This document shows, piece by piece, positions 13,182 to 23,259 of a stretch of DNA of 64,000 bases. The stretch lies in contig NW_026516764.1 of assembly GCF_025766255.1 (NCBI RefSeq), forward strand, positions 1-64,000, read 5' to 3'. Made by a program: the position numbers and the translations under genes. Position 1 is the first letter of the stretch. Each line of letters opens with the position of its first letter. The stretch is from Zychaea mexicana (Eukaryota > Mucoromycota > Mucoromycetes > Mucorales > Lichtheimiaceae). The notes below the pieces were generated by a model. That model worked only from the letters and a program-made list of their open reading frames with translations, did no database searches and had not been told where the DNA came from.

Positions 13182-14685
13182 TAAAAAAGGTTATAGGGTT
13201 GTAGTCGATGTAATGTTAAAAAAAAAGAAATGGGTGTGTTTTCTTTTTATGTGGCCAGAAAAAAAATGGGGTGTGGCGAAAATGAAAGGTGAGTGGTTTT
13301 TGTTTAAAGGAAAAAAAAAAAAGAAAGGAGGAGGAGAGAGACAGACAGAGAGATGGCAAAAGCAGCAGGCACCAGGATTACACGCCTCGCGCCTCTACCC
13401 ACGCACACCCTATCATAGCGATGAATTTTTTCATGTCCCGCACAACGCAGCACTTTGTGAATATGCGTGTATTCCATGGCACTGCTTTATGTTGTCAACG
13501 GGTCCGAAGGACGGCACTGAACCTCGCGGGGAAATGGATATGATTGTTGGAGGCACAAGAGTATCAACGACCAAACAACCCAGACGAATGGACGGAGCTA
13601 AGAGGATAGCGTAGGATAATAACGGATATCCATAGATAGTAACGCAAAAGAACGGAAGAGGTCAATACGACCTAGAATACAAACACGGCCCCGTCATCAA
13701 AACAATTGAATACAAAAAAGCTTCTCAAGGCAAACGAGACGATTGTGTGGGACTCGTGTTGCACAATTTAGATGGCCGTCCTCCAAACATTACTCACTTA
13801 TATCCTTGAAGTGTAAATTTTGTGTGAGAGGCTTATTGTAATTAAATGAGGAAACCTTTATACTCGGCGAGTCAAAACACTACTTGCTATCATACGGATG
13901 GGATCGGTTTGGGTCGTCCAAGGATCACTGCAACCATCACCAAATCTTGAAAAGTGCCAAAAAAAAGTGTAGCTCCACGCGGTTTAGCTCAAGAAACCAT
14001 TTGTGTTGGTGACGACGGTTTTGGCTGTAATCTAATGGCAGCAGATATATGAATGCGCACGAGTAAAAAGGAACCGCTCAAACGTAAAACATTGGCTATC
14101 CATGAACAATAGGTCGCTGTACTGGCTACCCCTCGCTTCTTCCACCGAAGCTCAGATGCGCCAGGTCGTGGAAATCCCCTTGCTTTCGATATAATTTTTG
14201 GAAATAAGGATGACACAAGCTACTAGTTTGTTAGTAACTAGACAAATGCTTGCCATTATATCATTTTCCCTAATGTAAACCTCGCCTTACAAAATCCATA
14301 TCAAACCCTTTCTCGGACCACCGGTGTACAAAGAATGATCTCTATCACTTTAGTATCGTGGACTTTGAGCTAAGTGACACAACACCTGAGGGGCAGTAAT
14401 CGTAGTAGCATAATTTGCGATGCTATCTAGCGAACAGTTATTTACAAAGGAGAGGCGTATATGAGAGATGGAAGCCAAACAAGCAAAGATCCCAGGACCT
14501 ACGTAGCAACTTGCACTGAGGGACTTAACAGTAATATATCATCTCCATATTTTAGTCGCTTTAACTCGTTGTGGCATTCACTGCTATATATTTCCCGTTG
14601 CTCTACAACACATAGTCATATAAAATAAAATCAATTTATTTATTTCTCTTTTAACTAACCATCGCTATTTCTGTGCGAGCTTCTC
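13182..14685. other. Intergenic region upstream of XMAP215 and the complex I gene
   Basis: A 1.5-kb divergent intergenic region. It holds A-rich tracts near 13215-13330 and a GA-rich patch near 13325-13355. Open frames are short and of poor composition. It probably contains the XMAP215 promoter; no confident element beyond that. Confidence 0.35.
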
Positions 14686-14695
14686 ATTGGCCAAT
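14686..14695. promoter_or_regulatory. Palindromic CCAAT box (ATTGGCCAAT)
   Basis: ATTGG and CCAAT abut to form a perfect 10-bp palindrome about 205 bp upstream of the complex I subunit start. CCAAT is the binding site of the Hap2/3/5 (NF-Y) complex, which controls respiratory genes in many fungi. That it acts here is inference from position. Confidence 0.45.
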
Positions 14696-14798
14696 TCCAA
14701 AATATCCGCAAACGCAGCCCAGGTTGTGACGTTGATTGTTTTTTAATCGACAACCCGGCTTTCAGCACACTGCGGTGGAACGAACAAAGACCAAAAGG

Positions 14799-14809
14799 TA
14801 TATATATAG
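14799..14809 (+). promoter_or_regulatory. TATA-like element
   Basis: The run TATATATATAG lies ~90 bp upstream of the start codon at 14899, a plausible core-promoter position. It could also be a chance AT run. Confidence 0.4.
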
Positions 14810-14898
14810 TGTGCCCATGGCATCCTCCTGATTATGTATAAACTAGTTGTAAAAACTCACTCTCAATTATCTTTGTTTACTAGTCTACATTTATAATT

Positions 14899-15820
14899 AT
14901 GTCGTGGAATTCAAAGACCTGGGCTTGGGTGAAGAAATATTTCTCGGTGGTAACGTCTCATTTTTTGTTTACTTGGAATTATACATAAACACATATACAT
15001 AGTATAGCGTGTATTCAATGCATCAACACGATTCAAATAATTGATTTGCTTTTTTACAATTTAGAACCCATTGTCGACTGACGGTATGCCCGCTGTGGGC
15101 AAATTCCGTACACCTGCTGTCGGGTAAGCAACAACGTTCCCAACAGTTACTACGAGTATAAGACGCGACGATCGCGAATTAGATACCTTGCAATATATAT
15201 TTGAGACGGAAGAAGAAAGAACACCAAACTTATGACTACCTACATTGAACGCGAAACAACAAAATCAACGTTTATGTTTTTTTATTAGTTCCCGAACAGA
15301 AAAGTACAAGTATCCCACTACACATGCATCCAACGTGAACAACAACTACTATTTCCAACGTGATGTTCGTCGAAACTATCCTCGTTTGGCTGTGTACACT
15401 CAATCCAAGGTCGCTGGTCTTCTTGAAGGTGCTTCGGTCCAAGCTAGGTAAAAATCATCTTAGAGATATGTGCTAGCAACGAAACGGACAGGACATCTAA
15501 CATCAACTGTTTCAAGCCTTCCTCCCGCTGGTTCTGATGACCAACCCATCACTCCTGCCAAGGTGACCGAGGAAAAGCCGCTTGTTCAGGTCTTGAACAG
15601 CAAGAAGTTGTACAGCAAGCAAAACTTGGCTCCCACCCCCAACTGGGGTCATGAGGTGAAGTGGGTGGAATCGTCAGATTTCGTGCACCCTGGAGATCGT
15701 AAGTTTGTTTGTTTTTTAGAGCATGATGCTGCTTAGGAAAAAAGGAGAAACGATACATTAACATATATACTCTTTCTTTCTATAGCTGCATTCCCCATGA
15801 GATGCTACACCAACGCTTAG
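14899..15820 (+). CDS. NADH:ubiquinone oxidoreductase 21.3 kDa-type subunit (complex I)
   Basis: Five exons keep frame: 14899-14949, 15065-15123, 15289-15447, 15517-15698, 15786-15820 (TAG), giving about 161 residues. All introns are GT-AG. The core YYFQRDVRRNYPRLAVYTQ closely resembles the fungal 21.3 kDa complex I accessory subunit (NUZM type), which has a YWKRDARRNYP-like segment. The C-terminus, FPMRCYTNA, also fits the family's aromatic/Cys-containing end. The protein is an accessory subunit of the mitochondrial inner-membrane NADH dehydrogenase. The short N-terminus (MSWNSKTWAWVKKYFSV) replaces a conventional cleavable presequence. Identification is from motif memory, without a database search. 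Confidence 0.75.
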
Positions 15821-16501
15821 ATCTGTTTTTCTATTCTTTCTCCCCCACCCCCCACCCCATCAACATATATACACGCAACGCAACGCAATTACATACAATC
15901 AAAAAATTAAAAAACCAAGAAAGGCGGGTCTCCGGTGTGTGTTCTGTCAAAACTTGATTACTGCATGCGTCAATTGCTTCGAGACGTTTCCGATTATAGA
16001 AAAGGCGGGGCATTGGGAGGAGAGCTGTGGGGAGCATATGGAATCTCTGATGATAGCAGTCAGCGGGAAGAATTCCCGCCAAATTATAAAAAAGATAGGA
16101 GAGAGTTGCTGTGAATGCATCATCATCTTGCAACAATGGTGCTGCTCGGACACATACCTTCCGTGGCTGATAGTGCATAACCCTTTTTTGTTCTGGGTAA
16201 AATTGCAGCTGATATAAAACAAACGATCTCAGAACGGGCGCTCTCCATGCTTGGATCATGCTTATGTTTTTGCGCATTGACACGTCTGAGAGAGCGAGTC
16301 TTGCTCTTTTGATTAAATACGGTCATAAAAAGCTGAGATATACATTTTTTGAACATTTTCGTGACAACGAGTCAACAACTGCAGACAATAAGTTACCAAG
16401 GCAAAAGAAGAAAGCAATAGCTATCCCTAGTGACCATGTCGTTGTCATTGTAGGTTTATAATGATCTTTATAAAGAATCGTCATTGTGGGTCATGGCGAT
16501 T

Positions 16502-16551
<50 letters not shown>

Positions 16552-17148
16552 ACAGTAACCGCCAACTTCGTGGCGAACAACGGCGTCATCAGTGACACCA
16601 ACTGTAATGCGTGAGAAAAAAAATCCAGTATCACTCGGTCCAACAACAACAACAACCAATATCATGTTTAAAGATGCCTATTGTTTGTTTTCCGGGTGGC
16701 AGAGTAATACAACACGCTTCAAGTGAAATGCACCCCATTCATCGACACGATGTCTTCTGACAGCAATGCATCGTTACTACTTTATTATATGAAATCTAAA
16801 GATGGTACGCAAAGCACCGATGCACCTGCATACTATCATCATCCCCCACCCGTGATTGTTTCGTATCGGACCGAGATTAAGAGCGAAAGGATGCTTCTTA
16901 AAAAAACGCACAATTGTTAAAAGGGTAAAAGTTCCTTATCAGAGGGCTGCTGCCCTCTTCCTGATAGTAAAAAAAATATACACCTCGCGTAAGTCAGAGC
17001 GGGGAGCTGTCCGTCCAACGCCGAGGAGGAGTTCTTCCACAACACAGACTAACACACAGAAGAATGGTTGCACATGTTTCTGATCCCACTACTGTTATTT
17101 TACCCAAGAAAATAGAGAGCTTTGGAACACCGCTGCCTGTGTACATCC
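15821..17148. other. Intergenic region before the MFS gene
   Basis: Holds the 3' UTR of the complex I gene and upstream sequence of the transporter. Open frames on both strands lack convincing composition. A long CT microsatellite lies inside. Confidence 0.35.
16504..16549. repeat. (CT)n microsatellite
   Basis: About 22 uninterrupted CT units. It generates the spurious RERERE open frame on the minus strand. Confidence 0.9.
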
Positions 17149-17157
17149 TATATAAAG
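17149..17157 (+). promoter_or_regulatory. TATA box of the MFS gene
   Basis: TATATAAAG lies 124 bp upstream of the ATG at 17281 and is followed by a C/T-rich leader (about 17195-17265), an arrangement common in inducible fungal genes. Confidence 0.5.
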
Positions 17158-17280
17158 GGGAGCGCAGACACACTTGTGCTCGCACACACCGAGAGACTCT
17201 TCCCCACCTTGCTTTCCCACCCTTATTAACCGACCCTTCTTACTCCCCCATCCTCCATTCTCTTGCCGTGAAAAATTGAG

Positions 17281-19161
17281 ATGGCATATCATTCTCGGTT
17301 GAAGCATGTTTTAATATCCCGGCTATCCATCCGTCCCCCGGTGGATGAGGATCCCCGTCTATTGTCGAGTCGAGTCAAGGCCATCGTCCTCGTCATTCTT
17401 GCCATGTGTGCGGCAAGCTCTGGATTTTCCAGCACAATCTATTTCCCTGGTAAAAAATAATAATAACGGTGATGTGTGGATGGTTGTATTCATTCACCGA
17501 ATCAAAAAAAAAAACGATCGTATTAGGTATTCCTGATATCACTGTCGATCTGGATGCTCCTTCCATCGCGACGACTTTGACAGCTGCGCTGTTCATTTTG
17601 TTTATGGGATTGGCGCCAGTCTTTTGGGCTGCCATATCTGATTATTACCGCATTCGGCGATTTCTGTTTATTGTATCCATGGCCATTTTTGGCCTTGCTT
17701 CTCTGGGAGCAGCACTCGTCAATAACATTTGGGGCCTTGTCGTTCTGCGGTGCGTTCAAGCACTGGGTGCTTCCTGTGGCCAATCTGTCGGTGCTGGTGT
17801 GATTGCTGACTGTTATCCAATCGAACAACGTGGCGCAGCTTTTGGCAAATACTTTTTCGGTGTTTTCTTCGGTCCATTGATCGGTAAGGAGGAATACCGA
17901 AGAAAAGGGCGGCCGGGCGGGGGGGGGAAGGACAAATCCATCTAGCATGTTTCAGATCACTCAACTCTTTTTTTTTCTAGGTCCTATTTTGGGTGGGTTC
18001 TTGATCATGAGCGACTTGAACTGGCGTGCAACCTTTTGGTTCTGTTTCGCATTTGCATTCATGGTGATTTTAATGATCATTTTCATCTACCCGGAGACCT
18101 ATCGCGAGAACGACAAGTGGGACGTTGCCTTGCCAACGACTGTCAAAGAGAATGAAAAGCAGCAAGAGCAATCCGTGGAGGAGGATGAGGGTGGTGGCGA
18201 CCAAGACTCCGCGAGCACGCAGATCTCAAGTCCCGCCACTCCATCAACAAATTCAAAGACAAGTGGGACAATAGCCGCTATTCCTCATAATGACGCGGTT
18301 GCGAAAAAGAAAAAGCCTTTGAATCCGATCCGACCCTTCTTATACCTGCGTCATCCTCACGTATTGCTCGCTTCCCTGGTCATGGGCGTCTCATTCGGTG
18401 CCATGTTCTGTGTTGAAACAATCATCCCTGATCTTTTCGAGAACAATTATGGATTTGTTCCATGGCAAACAGGTAAAGAATATTTTTCTAAAACGGGTAG
18501 ATTTGACAGGGACTGGCGAACTTTTGCTCTGATTTACAACCCGCTCGATAGGTCTCAGTTACCTTGGTGCTGGTGTGGGTAACCTGTGCGGTGCCTTTGT
18601 CAACACTTTCTTATCAGATCGTTTGTTGATGCATGCACGTGCAAAGCGCGGAGGCCGTGCCATGGTCGAGGACCGTATCGCCATCAACCTCTGGCCTTCT
18701 GGTTTGATCCTGATGCCATTCGGTCTCTTGTTGTTTGGTTGGGGCATTGGCACCGGAATGAGTTACTGGACGGGTATCATTGGTTTCGGTATCCAGAACT
18801 TTGGCATGAATCAGATGATGACTGCACTGAGTGCTTACCTCGTGGACTCTGCTCCGGGCATTGGTGCCTCGTTTACTGCTGCTGCAAACTTGGTCAGAAT
18901 GTTGTTTGCATGCGTCCTGGTTAGTAGAAAAAATTATAGTAGTGTGTGCAATGGATGCGCGGGAAACTGTAACTCACCGGTACAAAAATGTTATAGACGT
19001 TATGTGCCAACCCCATGGTCAAAGCAATCGGCCCTGGATGGACATGTGTGTTTTTGGCTGCTTTAACCTACGTTTCTATGGGTTGTTTGATCCTTCTTAA
19101 AATTTACGGTGCACGACTGCGTCACTATTCCGGATACGAACAGAAGGATGAGCGTGAGTAA
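17281..19161 (+). CDS. MFS transporter, DHA1 (drug/polyamine:H+ antiporter) type
   Basis: Five exons: 17281-17449, 17527-17883, 17981-18472, 18552-18919, 18997-19161 (TAA); all GT-AG and in phase, about 517 residues. Twelve hydrophobic segments fit. The second segment region has the DHA1-like pattern GIPDITVDL, with DYYRIRRFLFIVS as the loop 2-3 motif (a variant of the family's GxLaDrxGrr). LRCVQALGASCGQSVGAGVI matches the motif B/C region, with the functional Arg, and GPILGGFL is a typical helix-5 signature. A ~70-residue acidic Ser/Thr-rich cytoplasmic loop lies between helices 6 and 7. The likely role is proton-coupled export of small organic molecules at the plasma membrane; the substrate is unknown. 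The TATA box and the lack of linked biosynthetic genes give no further hint. Confidence 0.88.
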
Positions 19162-19547
19162 AAATACCATATAGATTACCCCCTTTCTTTCTTGGTCATC
19201 GCTGTCATGTTCGCTTGATCTGCAGTGTCACGCGTATTTATATATTTCCCCTTTCATCTTAATATTCACATCATCAACTCTGCATGTAAACATATTTTAC
19301 ACATCCTTGCATTTTTCTGTACGAATTAAAAAAAGAAAATACCTTGTACTTATAATACAAATAAATTATTTATCTTATTACTACCTTTGCATGGGTAGTT
19401 TAATCTCCAACAAAGAAAACATACATGTCGTCAGTCCATTATTTTTGTGCTTGCTAGTTATTACCGATGGTGTTAACGCAGAAGTATTCGGCTACAGTAC
19501 ATACATTTCTATATAAAAGTGCTACATTGCTACTCTTATATATAGTA

Positions 19548-19720
19548 CAGTCAACCCCCGTTAACGTCAACCCCCAAAAGCGTCAACCGATTCGCTCGTA
19601 CCCTTTTAAATAAAGCAGTTAAAAATTTTGCCTATTCTCTATCCCCGGTGGTCGTCAACCCTCGAAATGGTCAACACTTTTGCTGGTACCCTGAGGGTTG
19701 ATGTTAACGGGGGTCGACTG
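19548..19720. mobile_element. 173-bp MITE with TA target duplication (Tc1/mariner-pogo type)
   Basis: Terminal inverted repeats begin CAGTCAACCCCCGTTAAC on the left and end GTTAACGGGGGTCGACTG on the right. TA dinucleotides at 19546-19547 and 19721-19722 form the target-site duplication. TIRs of the CAGTC type with TA duplications are typical of pogo-like Tc1/mariner elements. There is no coding capacity; the interior is also partly palindromic (GTCAACC repeats). Confidence 0.85.
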
Positions 19721-19722
19721 TA

Positions 19723-20562
19723 TTTCTATTACGCGTTAAACCGTACATAGTGCGTTGGTGGAGTACATACAACAGGAGAGTTTTTTGTAGTTGACAGAGC
19801 TGAAAGTTAACAGTTGGCAGAATTATAGCATTTATAAGGCGTCTGGAAACGGTACTTTGAACTTTATGATTTATCTAAAAAAAAGCATACGTAAATATAA
19901 ATGAGATTTCGTTAAATACAAAGAAAAGAATATACCTGCGGCATATTTCATATCTTGGTCATTGACACAAGGGACTGGTTATAGCTAGCTTAAGAACGCG
20001 AGTTAAAGGGTGAACAGAAGATACAGTAGAAAACGTGTCGTGATTTTCTACTTATTAACCTTAGGCATAATCGCAAGCTGTTCTCAATGATGTTCGTTGG
20101 TTATACGGAGCATCATGGGGGTTTATGATATCATATGAAAAGGTTTTACTAGACTCGATGTAAACTGCACTTACAGCTATCGCTTCGAAATGTTCGGTTC
20201 ACCAAAGTGACGAGGCTTTGTGTAAGATAAATGTCATCCGGCGTTGCTTTTCGTATAGGGTATTACTAGGGACACTCCAAAAAAGTGACTCGACACTCCA
20301 TTTTACCTCAAATAAACCAAACAGTCACACAAAAATAAACAGTTGCTCTATAAATATACTAACAAAGGACTATAAAAGGAAGAGGAGTATTTGGAGTGTT
20401 GCAATTGCCATGATGGCGTCGTAGGCGTTGAGCTTATGAAATGGTTTACTACTACCATGACTGATAAAGCTACGAAGTGTCTATTATATAAGTTGACAAG
20501 TTTATAAAGAAAAAGGATAAATCCCCTTTTCTATCAAATTGAACGCTACAAGAACAGATACC
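19723..20562. other. Intergenic, no recognised feature
   Basis: AT-rich sequence between the MITE and the MULE relic. Only short, low-quality open frames are present. Confidence 0.35.
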
Positions 20563-21528
20563 ATGGTTGATCTTATTGGCACCAAATATGATTCGAAAAA
20601 ACAGTTCCGAGCAAGGTTCAAGAGATGGCCCTAAAGATTCAGTTTACAACATCCATCAAGCGCAGCAACAGTCGAAATATCTACAGTACATTCACTGTGT
20701 CCATGGGGGTGTCTACAGGAACTGTCATGACATCGACGATGATGAACGTAAGACTGGTATCGACACAGAAAACCGGTTGTGCTTGGGAGCTCTTTGGCTC
20801 ATACATGCAGAAAATCAAAAAATGGGTGATTAAACGTGTCAGCAGCGCCGACAGCCACAATCATTTATTTGACAGTAACGAACAGCATCTTACCATCAAC
20901 ATCGAAAGCCAACAGCTGATATTGCCCGTCGCATCTTGTCAATGACAGAGACTTCTATCAAACCAGCCAAGATTTGTCAAGAATTACAAAACAACGACGA
21001 AGGCACAATCGTGACGATCAAGGATATTTACAAAAAATATTCGAGGACGACAAATCTGGTGCATTCAGAAAACTATTCAGCTTCTTGGTCAGCAATCAAT
21101 ATATCGTAAGATATCGCATAGATAGTAAAATGGAAACATTGGAAGCACTGTTCGTTACGCATCAAGTTGGCTTGGAAAAAGCAAGGCGATTTAAAGAAGT
21201 CATCAGTCTCGATGCGACGTATGGAACGAACAACAGCAAGATGCCGCTAATCAACGTTGTTGGGATCAGTAACCTTGGTACGACGTCGCTACACAATATA
21301 TTAATCGCATCAACAGTCGTCGTCAATGGAAAAACCGATTCGTATCTATGGGTTACGAAAACCATGCGTGATACTATTTGGCCCGAAGGTGATGTCGGTA
21401 TCTTCAATACTGATAAGGAGAAGGCGCTCATCACTGCCATCGATACTATCTTTCCGAAATCGATTCATCTTTCATGCGGTTGGCACATGGCGCAGCATTT
21501 GATCTCTCAGTCCGGTCGACTAGCATGA
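20563..21528 (+). pseudogene. Mutator-like (MULE) transposase, truncated and frameshifted
   Basis: From 20563 three frames must be joined to follow the protein: DSKKQFRARFKRW, then IHCVHGGVYRNCHD with KTGCAWELFG, a FAR1/WRKY-GCM1-like DNA-binding region. After a degenerate stretch the MULE catalytic domain appears in one frame (20974-21528): EVISLDATYGTN (first Asp), GIFNTDKEKALITAI (second Asp) and SCGWHMAQHL (the conserved His segment). Similarity stops abruptly at about 21520, so the final catalytic Glu and the C-terminal half are missing. Frameshifts plus truncation mark it as dead. The break lies at the edge of the GC-rich zinc-knuckle relic, which suggests insertion or recombination there. 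Confidence 0.8.
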
Positions 21529-22164
21529 TGAGAAAGACCGCGTACATTGAGGAAAGAAATCATTGTGTTGTGTAAATTCATATATTTAAAAAAAATACAA
21601 GGAAGAAAGACAACAGAGAGACAACTACAGATTATGTAGAGGGGGTTGGGGGAGGACGAGGAGGGTCGCAACGAGCGCCACGGTCCGGGTCCTTGCCCTT
21701 GCTGCAGCCACCAGAACTTGGTTGCTGGTGCTGCTTTGATTGCTTGGCCCTTTGGGACGGAGCGGTCCGACCTAGTTGCCTGCTTGGGGGGCAGTGGCGA
21801 GGAAGAACCAGAGGGCGAGCGGAGCTGTGCCCGGGCTTGCTGTGCCCACTCTTGGTCGCGGACCAGGGCGGCGAGGCCATCGGAATCGGATTCCGAAGAG
21901 GCGGAGGCACGGCGGTAGGAGGACGACGCGGGCTGGTCAGCTAGGCTGACTTCGGACATCCGGTCATCGAGTTCCTCAATAGAGCGCTTGAGCGCAGTGG
22001 TGGGGCACGCCTCGTGGGAGTGGCCTTGCTGGCGGCACTTGAAGCAACCATCAAGGGGCAACGTCCGGCACTTGCGGGAACCACCACTACTGGAGATGGT
22101 GACGCGGGGGGGGAAGGTCCTTAAACTTGGGGGCGAGCTTGATGGAAATCAGCTCGGTGGCCAT
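21507..22164 (-). pseudogene. Zinc-knuckle (gag/ORF1-like) protein relic
   Basis: Read from ATG 22164 downwards, the product begins MATELISIKLAPKFKDLPP. A run of eight C then shifts the frame; with seven it would continue into CFKCRQQGHSHEACP, a CCHC zinc knuckle (C-x2-C-x4-H-x4-C) near residue 50. A Ser/Asp-rich tail with Gln/Pro-rich composition follows. CCHC knuckles with such tails are common in ORF1/gag proteins of retroelements, but no reverse transcriptase is present, so the class stays open. The region is markedly GC-rich against AT-rich neighbours, suggesting a separate origin. Coding character fades below about 21640, where sequence becomes AT-rich. Confidence 0.55.
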
Positions 22165-22235
22165 ATCTGTAGTGAGGAATTTTCATCTACCGGTCACAAC
22201 AAACATTGTAAAGAAAGGAAAAAATACGTACAGGA

Positions 22236-22530
22236 TTTTCACTAATGTTTGGTGCATCTTGCTTTTCAATTTGGCGTGACACGAATTTCCATTTGGCAGA
22301 TGGGGAATATAACTTGGCGCATGAAAAAATTAGAATGGCTGACAGTGGTTTTTTACTTGGCACTTGGTTTTTTTTTTCATTTTGGCGCAAGCCATATTTT
22401 CAATTTGGCATTACACATAGCAAACCAAATAATAACAAATTGCACACAATATAATATCTCATCTCTGTTTTATACCACGAATGGTCTACCTGTGTGCATT
22501 TTAATTAGTTTGATAGTATAGTATGATATA
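22236..22530. repeat. Dispersed repeat with phased TTGGC motifs
   Basis: Positions 22236-22410 match 44094-44278 in inverted orientation, and 22415-22530 match 33495-33605 in inverted orientation. The first half holds a run of TTGGC(G/A) motifs at roughly 15-30-bp spacing. It looks like the subterminal part of a DNA transposon; termini were not delimited. Confidence 0.7.
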
Positions 22531-23259
22531 AAAAACTATAGTTTAGCGTGTGATCAGCAAAACAACAACAAATGATATGAAAATGGAAGAAAAGAGAGGA
22601 AAAAAGGTTGTATATTAATCAAAATTGGATGAGAGCAAGTCAAAAAAACAATTGAACCGAAAATATCCTGGTACAATCATCTACAAGATCTTCTTCAAAG
22701 TAACAATTTGGAAAAAAAGAGTTTGAATAGTACAGGTTATGCATATAGGGTGATGTGTCAAAGGTTCCCATGAAAATGAATTGAGCCTGTGAAGTGAGGT
22801 GGATTTTTTTTTTGTTCCATAGCTTGTTGGTTAAAATTATTCGTTATATGACGGAAGGGGACATACTTGTTTATTTGTAGTTTTGTTGGTGCCAATAATC
22901 TTTCTATTATAATATGTGAACAATACTGCTGTTTTAGGTTCCTGAAACTTTAGAAAAGAGAAGAAATTATTCATGGCGCGGCGTTCAATAATAATAATAA
23001 TATTAATAATAATAACGAGAAAGACAGAGAAATAGATGAGAGGATAAGACACCTTTTGTGTATCGTTATTCTATATGTTTTGAAACAAATTGATATGTAC
23101 ATACTCAAATAAAAAAGGTTTGTATTAATCATGATACAAGGTATATAATTGTTGAGATAATTTCTGGTTGATACAATATGGAACAGCACGAAGAGAGAGA
23201 AAACGGGTAAATACTAACAACAGTGTTAAAGAAGTGGGGGAATATTGACAAAGACGAAA
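22531..23259. other. AT-rich intergenic region
   Basis: Lies downstream of the nuclease-like gene's stop codon. It contains an ATT/AAT microsatellite near 22985-23015. No gene was recognised. Confidence 0.35.

Noticed and set aside
13989..14216. 75-codon minus-strand frame before the complex I gene
   Set aside because: No motif, no splice context and no conserved-looking composition.
16123..16665. Several short open frames around the CT microsatellite
   Set aside because: They arise from low-complexity sequence, lack splice-compatible partners and show no recognisable domain.
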